Assembly: GCA_002391225.1 (NCBI GenBank)
Contig: DGRV01000042.1
Location: 6,574-12,779, forward strand
DNA length: 6,206 nucleotides
Direction of reading: 5' to 3'
Source of the DNA: Christensenella sp. UBA4379
GTDB taxonomy: Bacteria > Bacillota > Clostridia > Christensenellales > Aristaeellaceae
Within the stretch, counting starts at the first letter, position 1. Every line of letters starts with the position of its first letter. Positions 1-5,340 of the stretch are shown piece by piece. The position numbers were made by a program, and so were the translations under genes. The notes beneath the pieces were generated by a model. The model was not told the DNA's origin. It made no database searches and saw only the letters and a list, made by a program, of their open reading frames with translations.

Positions 1-2
1 TC

Positions 3-677
3 TGGCACCTGAGCCACGAGGGCCTCGACCTGGAGGACACCGGCAACGAGCCCCAGTATGAAAAGCCCGGCTTCCTGGAGATGGGCGTCTCCCCCCTGCA
101 GGCCCCGGACGAGCCCACCTACATCACCCTGGACTTTGAACAGGGCGTGCCCGTCAAGCTGAACGGCGAAGCCTTCTCCGCCAAGGAGATCATCCTGAAG
201 CTCAACGAGCTGGGCGGGAAGAATGGCATCGGCCTGCTGGACATCGTGGAAAACCGCCTGGTCGGCATGAAGTGCCGCGGCGTCTATGAGACCCCCGGCG
301 GCACCATCCTCTACAAGGCCCACCAATATCTGGAAAGCGTCTGCCTGGACAAGATGACCATGCACGAAAAACAGCGCCTGTCCATCACCTTTGCGGAGCT
401 GGTGTACAACGGCCAGTGGTTCACCCCCCTGCGCGAGGCCCTGAGCGCCTTCGTCACCAAGACGCAGGAGCACGTCACCGGCACCGTCAAGCTCAAGCTG
501 TACAAGGGCAACATCATCAAGGCCGGCGTATGGAGCCCCTGGAGCCTGTACTCCGAAAACATCGCGACCTTCGGCGCTTCCGACTACAATCAGAAGGACT
601 CCGCCGGGTTCATCACCCTCTTCGGCCTGCCGATCAAGGTACAGGCGAACGTTAATAAAGCAAACGAACAATCATAA
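3..677 (+). CDS. argG: Argininosuccinate synthase, C-terminal part (5' truncated by window)
   Basis: Cytosolic enzyme that joins citrulline and aspartate, using ATP, to form argininosuccinate in arginine synthesis. The reading frame is open from base 3 and gives the last 224 residues of a protein usually about 400 residues long; the N-terminal ATP-binding half lies outside the window. It begins with the family hinge sequence WHLSHEGLDLED. IVENR, then GVYETPGGTIL, is the citrulline-binding region: the Glu at 249-251 and the Tyr at 285-287 sit 12 residues apart, as Glu270 and Tyr282 do in the human enzyme. ELVYNGQWFTPLREAL and the C-terminal SLYSENIATFGASDYNQKD followed by AGFITLFGLP are also typical. 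Two conserved positions differ from the pattern I know: GIGLLDIVENR where GIGR is usual, and MKCRG where MKSRG is usual. The gene ends in tandem TAA TAA and its last ten codons are AT-rich. Identification is very secure. Confidence 0.97.
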   Translation, partial: WHLSHEGLDLEDTGNEPQYEKPGFLEMGVSPLQAPDEPTYITLDFEQGVPVKLNGEAFSAKEIILKLNELGGKNGIGLLDIVENRLVGMKCRGVYETPGGTILYKAHQYLESVCLDKMTMHEKQRLSITFAELVYNGQWFTPLREALSAFVTKTQEHVTGTVKLKLYKGNIIKAGVWSPWSLYSENIATFGASDYNQKDSAGFITLFGLPIKVQANVNKANEQS

Positions 678-697
678 TAACGAACGAACCATCATAA
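663..697 (+). repeat. Short 20-bp direct duplication spanning the argG stop
   Basis: The 15-mer AACGAACAATCATAA (663-677) recurs as AACGAACCATCATAA (683-697), with one mismatch and a period of 20 bp. The first copy encodes the last ArgG residues and stop; the second lies in the gap and leads directly into the Shine-Dalgarno site of the next gene. It looks like a local tandem duplication. A function is not evident. Confidence 0.7.
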
Positions 698-709
698 GGA
701 GGTCATCCC

Positions 710-1465
710 ATGAAAAAGCTCATCGCCCTCATCGCCGTTCTGGCTCTGTCCCTGACGCTGGTCAGCAGCGCGCTGGCCGAAACGAAGACCTACAACACCG
801 TGGATGCGGGCAAATTCATCTATGCCACCAGCCCGGATTTTCCTCCCTTTGAAGACCGTGACGACAATGACAACGTCATCGGCATCGAGCCCGATCTGCT
901 GGCCCTGATCTGCGAAAAGCTGGGCCTCACCCCCGAAGCCTACCCCATCGATTTTGACTCCGCCCTGGCGGCCCCCGCTTCCGGCAAGACCGACGCAGTC
1001 GTCTCCGGCGTCACCATCCGTGAAGACCGCAAGGCCTCCCTGGACTTCACCATCCCCTATGTGACCATCACCCAGGCCATCGTCTGCAAGGCGGGCGCCG
1101 GCATCACCATGGAGAACCTGGGCAATTACATGATCGGCGTGCAGAGCGGCACCACCGGCCACATCTACGCTGTGGACGACTTCGGCGAGGATCACACCCT
1201 GGCCTATGACAAGTACTCCCTCGCCTTCCAGGCCCTGATGAACGGCCAGGTGGACTGCATCCTGGTGGACGACCTGGTCGGTCAGGCCTATGCCAAGCGG
1301 CTGCCCGGTCTGGAGGTTGTCCCCACCACCTATGAGCCCGAAGAATTCGGTTTCGGCTTCGCAAAGGGCAAGTATCCCGAGCTGCTGGCAGACTTCAACG
1401 CCGCCCTGCAGGAGCTGATCGACACGGGCAAGGTGGAAGAGATCATCCTGAAGTGGAATGAATGA
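710..1465 (+). CDS. Polar amino-acid ABC transporter, substrate-binding protein
   Basis: Extracytoplasmic family 3 solute-binding protein (SBP_bac_3, HisJ/GlnH-like) that captures an amino acid and hands it to the membrane permease. It has 251 residues, normal for the family. Residues 1-23 form a signal peptide: MKK, a hydrophobic stretch, then ALA|ET, a signal-peptidase I type site. There is no lipobox cysteine, which is unusual for a monoderm. Family landmarks are TSPDFPPFE (40-48), GIEPDLLALICEKLGL (58-73), SGVTIREDRKASLDFTIPY (99-117; Arg107 matches the carboxylate-binding arginine), MIGVQSGTTG (141-150) and VDDLVGQAY (186-194; Asp187 fits the amino-group-binding aspartate). AAGGAGG at 696-702, 7 nt upstream, fixes the ATG start. 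Only 32 bp separate it from argG, so cotranscription is likely. The exact ligand cannot be read from sequence; arginine, ornithine, citrulline or another polar amino acid is inferred from neighbours. Confidence 0.93.
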   Translation: MKKLIALIAVLALSLTLVSSALAETKTYNTVDAGKFIYATSPDFPPFEDRDDNDNVIGIEPDLLALICEKLGLTPEAYPIDFDSALAAPASGKTDAVVSGVTIREDRKASLDFTIPYVTITQAIVCKAGAGITMENLGNYMIGVQSGTTGHIYAVDDFGEDHTLAYDKYSLAFQALMNGQVDCILVDDLVGQAYAKRLPGLEVVPTTYEPEEFGFGFAKGKYPELLADFNAALQELIDTGKVEEIILKWNE

Positions 1466-1486
1466 TTCCCCCAGTGCTCCGTATGC

Positions 1487-1518
1487 CGGAGGGACGGCTG
1501 ACGCCGTCTCTCCGTTTT
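1487..1518 (+). terminator. Intrinsic-terminator-like hairpin between binding protein and permease
   Basis: Bases 1487-1498 (CGGAGGGACGGC) pair with 1503-1514 (GCCGTCTCTCCG) as a 12-bp stem with one G-U wobble and a TGAC loop, followed at once by TTTT (1515-1518) and CT. This has the form of a rho-independent terminator, though the T tract is short. It begins 21 nt after the binding-protein stop and 41 nt before the permease start. In ABC operons such leaky terminators let the binding protein be made in excess over membrane parts; that role is inferred here. A competing small hairpin, CTCCG (1477-1481) with CGGAG (1487-1491), would use part of the left arm. Confidence 0.75.
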
Positions 1519-1538
1519 CTCGTGATAATCCACGGCTG

Positions 1539-1547
1539 AAGGGAAGG
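1539..1547 (+). promoter_or_regulatory. Ribosome binding site deciding the permease start
   Basis: AAGGGAAGG is the only purine-rich Shine-Dalgarno-like stretch before the permease. It is 8 nt before a TTG at 1556, a normal spacing, but overlaps the in-frame GTG at 1547. This favours initiation at TTG. The site is weaker than those of the neighbouring genes. Confidence 0.6.
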
Positions 1548-1555
1548 TGCCGTAT

Positions 1556-2320
1556 TTGGAACAGTTCAAAGCCTGGCAGGCGCTGATGATCGCCGGCGAA
1601 CCCACGACTCTGTGGCAGCAGTTCTACGTCCGCTTTTATCAGGCCTTTATCGAAAATGACCGTTGGCAGCAATACCTGAACGGCGTCGGAACGACGCTGC
1701 TCGTCACCGCCCTGGCGCTGACGCTGGGCGTCGTCCTGGGCATCATCGTGGCCGTGGTGCGGACCGCCCACGACCAGCAGCGTCCCGGCAGGCACAACGT
1801 GGTGCTCGGCGTGCTGAACAGCATCCTGAAGGTGTATGTCACGGTCATCCGCGGCACGCCGATGATGGTGCAGCTCATGATCATGGGCTTCGTCATCTTC
1901 TCCTCGAGCCGTGATTACGTCATGGTCGGCGCCCTGACCCTGGGCATCAACTCCGGCGCCTATACCGCCGAGATCATCCGCGGCGGGCTCATGTCCGTGG
2001 ACGCGGGGCAGATGGAGGCCGGCCGCAGCCTGGGCCTCAATTACGCGGACACCATGCGCTTCATCATCGTGCCCCAGGCCATCAAGGCCATCCTGCCCGC
2101 CCTGGGCAACGAGTTTATCGTGCTGCTCAAGGATACGTCCCTGATCAGCGTGATCGGCGGCAAGGAGCTGCTCTATGCCGCCCGCGGCGTCGTCAGCCGC
2201 ACCTATGAAGCCATGTACCCATATATCGGCACGGCCATCATTTACCTGCTGCTGGTCATGCTGTTCACCTGGCTGCTGGATATCTTTGAAAGGAGGCTGA
2301 GGGCCAGTGATCGACGTTAA
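1556..2320 (+). CDS. Polar amino-acid ABC transporter, permease (HisM/GlnP family)
   Basis: Inner-membrane channel subunit of an amino-acid importer. From TTG at 1556 it has 254 residues; an in-frame GTG at 1547 would add three (MPY) but leaves no room for a ribosome binding site. An amphipathic N-terminal region with FYQAFIENDRWQQYLNG (27-43) precedes the first membrane helix, as in many Firmicutes members. Hydrophobic segments lie near residues 46-69, 103-116, 121-141, 176-200 and 222-243. VIRGTPMMVQL (98-108) is the family sequence, and EAGRSLGLNYADTMRFIIVP (154-173) is the EAA loop that docks onto the ATPase. A single permease gene suggests a homodimer. The gene is separated from the binding protein by a terminator-like hairpin and overlaps the ATPase gene by 14 nt. 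The function as polar amino-acid permease is secure; the substrate is inferred. Confidence 0.93.
   Translation: MEQFKAWQALMIAGEPTTLWQQFYVRFYQAFIENDRWQQYLNGVGTTLLVTALALTLGVVLGIIVAVVRTAHDQQRPGRHNVVLGVLNSILKVYVTVIRGTPMMVQLMIMGFVIFSSSRDYVMVGALTLGINSGAYTAEIIRGGLMSVDAGQMEAGRSLGLNYADTMRFIIVPQAIKAILPALGNEFIVLLKDTSLISVIGGKELLYAARGVVSRTYEAMYPYIGTAIIYLLLVMLFTWLLDIFERRLRASDRR
2289..2296 (+). promoter_or_regulatory. Ribosome binding site for the GTG-start ATPase gene
   Basis: AAAGGAGG, inside the end of the permease gene, lies 10 nt before GTG at 2307. It is a near-perfect Shine-Dalgarno site and supports the GTG start and the 14-nt overlap. Confidence 0.8.
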
Positions 2321-3029
2321 AAATCTGACCAAGCGCTTCGGCGACCTGGTCGTACTCGACGGCATCTCCGAGCACATCGACAAGGGCGAGTGCGTCGTGG
2401 TCATCGGGCCCTCCGGCTCCGGCAAGTCTACGTTCCTGCGCTGCCTGAACCTCCTGGAAACGCCGACCTCCGGCGAGATCCTTTTTGACGGCGTTTCCAT
2501 GACTGACCCCAAAACGGACATTAACAAAATGCGCCAGAAGATGGGCATGGTGTTCCAGCACTTTAACCTCTTCCCGAACATGACCATCCTCAGAAACATC
2601 ACCCTCGCGCCGGTGCGCACCGGGCGCATGAGCAAAGCGCAGGCCGAAGCCAAGGCTCTGGAGCTGCTGGAGCGCGTCGGCCTGCAGGACAAGGCAGGCA
2701 GCTATCCCGCCCAGCTCTCCGGCGGGCAGAAGCAGCGCGTGGCCATCGTGCGCGCCCTGTGCATGGAGCCGGAGGTCCTTTTGTTCGACGAACCCACCTC
2801 CGCCCTGGACCCGGAGATGGTCGGCGAGGTGCTGGACGTTATGAAGCTCCTGGCCCATCAGGGCATGACCATGGTGGTGGTGACCCACGAGATGGGCTTT
2901 GCCCGCGAGGTCGCCCACCGGGTCGTCTTCCTGGACGGCGGCAAGCTCCTGGAGCAGGGCACCCCCCAGCAAATCTTCGGAGCACCAAATAATGAACGCT
3001 TACGCTCGTTCCTGGCCAAAGTGCTGTAA
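2307..3029 (+). CDS. Polar amino-acid ABC transporter, ATP-binding protein (GlnQ/HisP family)
   Basis: Cytoplasmic ATPase that powers the importer. The 240-residue length is standard for GlnQ/HisP/ArtP proteins. Motifs in order: Walker A GPSGSGKST (34-42), Q-loop FQHFNLFP (Q84), signature LSGGQKQR (137-144), Walker B LLFDEP with D161 and E162, D-loop SALD (165-168) and switch His194 in VVTHEMGFA. All catalytic residues are present. The start is GTG at 2307, supported by AAAGGAGG 10 nt upstream; it overlaps the permease by 14 nt, which implies translational coupling. The last codons (AAT AAT GAA CGC TTA) are AT-richer than the body of the gene, and the stop TAA is followed with no gap by the heptamer array. 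Identification of family is certain; the amino acid carried is not shown by this subunit. Confidence 0.96.
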   Translation: MIDVKNLTKRFGDLVVLDGISEHIDKGECVVVIGPSGSGKSTFLRCLNLLETPTSGEILFDGVSMTDPKTDINKMRQKMGMVFQHFNLFPNMTILRNITLAPVRTGRMSKAQAEAKALELLERVGLQDKAGSYPAQLSGGQKQRVAIVRALCMEPEVLLFDEPTSALDPEMVGEVLDVMKLLAHQGMTMVVVTHEMGFAREVAHRVVFLDGGKLLEQGTPQQIFGAPNNERLRSFLAKVL

Positions 3030-3078
3030 TAATGCGTAATCTCTAATGCGTAATGCCTAATGCGTAATGCGTAATTCT
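3030..3078 (+). repeat. Heptanucleotide repeat array, left arm (TAATGCG units)
   Basis: Seven in-phase heptamers start on the base after the ATPase stop codon: TAATGCG, TAATCTC, TAATGCG, TAATGCC, TAATGCG, TAATGCG and a degenerate TAATTCT. Bases 3045-3075 pair with 3167-3197 as an inverted repeat with 30 of 31 positions matched. The only mismatch is 3057 against 3185. The 18-nt core 3058-3075 is a perfect match. Heptamer families are known from cyanobacteria (STRR sequences); whether this one is a described family I cannot say. Confidence 0.9.
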
Positions 3079-3165
3079 GCTGCTGGCCAAACTCGTTTTA
3101 TCTGGCCCAATCAAGCATCCTTTCTCCCGCTTCCTGCATCTCTAACAGCAAGACTGGAAACAAAT
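3079..3165. other. Spacer between the two heptamer arms
   Basis: An 87-bp non-repeat segment, pyrimidine-rich in the middle (TCCTTTCTCCCGCTTCC). It holds CTGGCCAAA (3083-3091), identical to 3012-3020 in the end of the ATPase gene, and a near copy CTGGCCCAA (3102-3110). If the arms pair in RNA this is the loop; TGCTG near its start could pair with CAGCA (3146-3150). No promoter hexamer pair, gene or RNA family is recognised here. Confidence 0.5.
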
Positions 3166-3200
3166 CATTACGCATTACGCATTACGCATTACGCATTCCC
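3166..3200 (+). repeat. Heptanucleotide repeat array, inverted right arm (CATTACG units)
   Basis: Four exact CATTACG heptamers (3166-3193) and one degenerate CATTCCC (3194-3200). They are the reverse complement of the left-arm unit, so the two arms could form a long stem in RNA or single-stranded DNA with a loop of about 91 nt. No T-run follows, so it is not a standard terminator. Confidence 0.9.
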
Positions 3201-3249
3201 CTGCTGCCTAATGCCTATTCCCTATTGCCTATTGCCTAATCCCTCATTC
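3201..3249 (+). repeat. Second heptamer array (CTATTGC/CTAATGC units) upstream of argF
   Basis: Directly after the inverted arm, in the same 7-nt register, come CTGCTGC, CTAATGC, CTATTCC, CTATTGC, CTATTGC, CTAATCC and CTCATTC. These are related to the left-arm unit in the forward direction (TAATGC core) but diverged. The array ends 7 nt before the argF Shine-Dalgarno site, so it would be part of the argF leader if a promoter lies upstream. Confidence 0.75.
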
Positions 3250-3269
3250 CAAACCCGGAGGAATAAACC

Positions 3270-4265
3270 ATGAAATCTTTTACCGGTAAAAGCTTTCTGA
3301 CGCTGCTGGATTTCAGCCCCGAGGAAATCGGGTCCCTGCTGGACCTGGCGGCCAATCTCAAACAGAAAAAAAAGGACGGCGTCCCCCACCGGCTGTGCGA
3401 GGGGAAGAATGTCGCCCTGATCTTTGAAAAGACCAGCACCCGCACCCGCTGCGCCTTCGAGGTCGCGGCGGCGGACCTGGGGATGCACCCGGTCTATCTG
3501 GACCCCAAGAGCTCCCAGATCGGCAAAAAGGAAAGCATCGCCGATACCGCCCGGGTGCTGGGCCGGATGTTCGACGGCATCGAGTACCGGGGCTTCGGTC
3601 AGGAGATCGTCGAAAGCCTGGCCAAGTATTCGGGTGTGCCGGTGTGGAACGGGCTGACGAACGAATATCACCCCACCCAGGTGCTGGCGGACCTGATGAC
3701 CATCCGGGAGCATTTCGGCTCGGTCGCCGGCAAAAAGCTCGTCTATCTGGGCGACGCCCGCTACAACATGGGCAATTCCCTGATGATCGGCTGCGCGAAA
3801 ATGGGCATGCGCTTTACCGCCTGCGCCCCGAAGGAATACCAGCCTAGCGAGGCGCTGAAAAAGACCTGCCTGGAGATCGCCGAAAAAACCGGGGCGGAGC
3901 TGTCCTTCTCCGACGATCCCCTGTCCGCCGTCCGGGGAGCGGACGTCCTGTATACGGACGTCTGGGTTTCCATGGGCGAGCCGGACGCCGTCTGGAAGGA
4001 TCGGATCCAGGCCCTTTCTCCCTTCCAGATCACCAAGCAGCTGATGGACGCCGCCGGCCCCCAGTGCCGCTTCATGCACTGCCTGCCCAGCTTCCACGAC
4101 CTGAACACGGAGATCGGCCAGAAGATCTATGAACAGTACGGCCTGACCGCCATGGAGGTCACGGACGAGGTCTTTGAAGGCCCCCGGTCCATCGTCTTTG
4201 ACGAGGCGGAAAACCGCATGCACACCATCAAGGCCGTCATGGCCGCGACTTTGGTCAAGGAGTAA
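3270..4265 (+). CDS. argF: Ornithine carbamoyltransferase
   Basis: Cytosolic enzyme that transfers the carbamoyl group from carbamoyl phosphate to ornithine, giving citrulline. The 331-residue length is typical. Carbamoyl-phosphate binding motif STRTR is at 56-60, HPTQ at 134-137, the ornithine-side DVWVSMGE at 230-237 and the catalytic HCLP with Cys271 at 270-273. SMG and HCLP separate it from aspartate carbamoyltransferase. In FMHCLPSFHD a Ser replaces the more common Ala. The ATG is preceded by GGAGG (3257-3261) at 8 nt. A run of eight A (3366-3373) followed by G encodes KKK at 32-34 and is the only long homopolymer in the gene. It is followed after 4 nt by carA, whose products supply its substrate. 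No promoter or ARG box is evident in the repeat-rich region upstream. The gene could be a catabolic ArgF-type enzyme (arcB), but no arginine deiminase genes are seen and argG is nearby, so the biosynthetic role is favoured. Confidence 0.96.
   Translation: MKSFTGKSFLTLLDFSPEEIGSLLDLAANLKQKKKDGVPHRLCEGKNVALIFEKTSTRTRCAFEVAAADLGMHPVYLDPKSSQIGKKESIADTARVLGRMFDGIEYRGFGQEIVESLAKYSGVPVWNGLTNEYHPTQVLADLMTIREHFGSVAGKKLVYLGDARYNMGNSLMIGCAKMGMRFTACAPKEYQPSEALKKTCLEIAEKTGAELSFSDDPLSAVRGADVLYTDVWVSMGEPDAVWKDRIQALSPFQITKQLMDAAGPQCRFMHCLPSFHDLNTEIGQKIYEQYGLTAMEVTDEVFEGPRSIVFDEAENRMHTIKAVMAATLVKE
4257..4262 (+). promoter_or_regulatory. Ribosome binding site fixing the carA start
   Basis: AAGGAG inside the last argF codons sits 7 nt before ATG at 4270. 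It shows that carA begins here and not at the upstream in-frame ATG at 4174, which would overlap argF by 92 nt and add residues with no likeness to CarA. Confidence 0.8.
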
Positions 4266-4269
4266 GCGT

Positions 4270-5340
4270 ATGGCATATCTCGTGCTGAGCAACGGCATGA
4301 CCTTTGAGGGACAGCGCATCGGCGCTCCCATTGACCGCATGGGCGAGCTGGTCTTCACCACCGGCATGGTCGGCTATCTGGAAACGCTGACCGACCCGAG
4401 CTATTACGGCCAGCTGGTCGTGCAGACCTTTCCCCTGATCGGCAACTACGGCATCATCGAGGAAGATTTTGAGGGCGAAAGCGCCCTCTTTGGCTATATC
4501 GTGCGGGAGCTTTGCGACATGCCGTCCAACTTCCGCTGCCAGTATGACGTCAACACCTACCTGGTCCGGCACGGCATCCCGGGACTGTGCGGGGTGGACA
4601 CGCGGGAAATCACCCGGATCACCCGGGAAGAGGGCGTCATGAACGCCATGATCTGCGATACCGTTCCTTCGGACCTTTCCGCCCTCCGTGCCTTTAAAAC
4701 GGAGCGGCCGGTCCAGTTTGTCACCCGGAAAAAGATCACCATTTACCCCGCCCTGTCCCCCAAGCGCAAGCGGGTCGTGCTGATGGACTTCGGCGTCAAG
4801 CAGAACATCATCCGGTCCCTGCGGAACCTTGGGTGCGAGGTCGTCGCCGTGCCCGCCGATACAGGGGCGGAGACCGTCTTTTCCTTTGACCCAGACGGGG
4901 TCATGCTGTCCAACGGCCCGGGAGACCCCAAAGAGAACCCGGACGTCATCCGGGAGGTCCGCAGGCTGCTGGGCCAGGTGCCGGTATTCGGCATCTGCCT
5001 GGGCCACCAGCTGATCGCCCTGGCCCTGGGCGGGGACACCGTGAAACTCAAATACGGCCACCGGGGCGGCAACCAGCCCGTGCGCGACCTGACCTCCGGC
5101 CGCACCCTGATCACCAGCCAGAACCACGGCTACGCCGTCGTTGCCGACAGCCTCCAGGGCAAAGGCGTCGAGACCTTTGTGAACGCCAACGACCACAGCT
5201 GCGAGGGCATGGATTATCCCGCCCTGAACGCCTTTACCGTTCAGTTTCATCCGGAAGCCTGCTCCGGGCCCAAGGACGCAGGCTACCTGTTTTCCCGGTT
5301 TATGGATATGATGGAGGGAAACGCTTATGCCCAGAGATAA
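4270..5340 (+). CDS. carA: Carbamoyl-phosphate synthase small subunit (glutamine amidotransferase)
   Basis: Cytosolic subunit that hydrolyses glutamine and channels ammonia to CarB for carbamoyl phosphate, the precursor of both arginine and pyrimidines. It has 356 residues, close to the usual 350-380. The N-terminal small-subunit domain shows FTTGMVGYLETLTDPSYYGQ (29-48) and PLIGNYGI (55-62), followed by GIPGLCGVDTREITR (102-116). The class I glutaminase domain starts near 168 (RVVLMDFGVKQNIIRSL) and carries SNGPGDP (214-220), the nucleophile Cys243 in FGICLGHQ, HRGGNQPV, ITSQNHGYAV and the His327/Glu329 pair in QFHPEA. All catalytic residues are intact. It lies 4 nt behind argF and overlaps carB by 14 nt, so the three are probably one translationally coupled unit. 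Linkage to argF suggests arginine-related control; a single CPS could serve both pathways. Confidence 0.96.
   Translation: MAYLVLSNGMTFEGQRIGAPIDRMGELVFTTGMVGYLETLTDPSYYGQLVVQTFPLIGNYGIIEEDFEGESALFGYIVRELCDMPSNFRCQYDVNTYLVRHGIPGLCGVDTREITRITREEGVMNAMICDTVPSDLSALRAFKTERPVQFVTRKKITIYPALSPKRKRVVLMDFGVKQNIIRSLRNLGCEVVAVPADTGAETVFSFDPDGVMLSNGPGDPKENPDVIREVRRLLGQVPVFGICLGHQLIALALGGDTVKLKYGHRGGNQPVRDLTSGRTLITSQNHGYAVVADSLQGKGVETFVNANDHSCEGMDYPALNAFTVQFHPEACSGPKDAGYLFSRFMDMMEGNAYAQR

Noticed and set aside
673..678. CATAAT as a -10 box for the binding-protein gene
   Set aside because: The AT-rich island is suggestive, but no TTGACA-like hexamer is at the right distance, and cotranscription from argG is simpler.
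1455..1469. GGAAT-GAATG-ATTCC palindrome as an ARG box
   Set aside because: It lies over the end of the binding-protein gene and departs from the TGAAT-N4-ATTCA pattern; one 5-bp inverted repeat is too little evidence.
1524..1529. GATAAT as a -10 box for the permease
   Set aside because: No -35-like hexamer lies 16-18 nt upstream and there is no extended TG motif; that upstream stretch is the terminator stem.
692..2692. Very long open frame on the - strand across the transporter genes
   Set aside because: It runs antisense to three well-identified genes, has low-complexity composition rich in His, Asp, Gly and Gln, and resembles no known family. GC-rich codon use opposite real genes commonly creates such frames; the similar antisense frames at 3222-4367, 4255-5352 and 5300-6055 are dismissed for the same reason.
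3030..3249. CRISPR array
   Set aside because: The repeat units are 7 nt, contiguous and without unique spacers, and no cas genes are near.
3030..3269. Riboswitch or T-box leader before argF
   Set aside because: No T-box sequence, terminator with T-run, or recognisable aptamer core is present; the region is explained mainly by heptamer repeats.
3067..3273. 68-codon open frame in the repeat region
   Set aside because: Its protein is a translation of the heptamers (NHYALRITHYAF, then PIPYCLLPNP), with no ribosome binding site, and it ends at the argF start. I regard it as an artefact of the repeats.
4174..4269. Upstream ATG extension of carA
   Set aside because: The added 32 residues are a shadow of argF, do not resemble CarA, and the Shine-Dalgarno at 4257-4262 points to ATG 4270.
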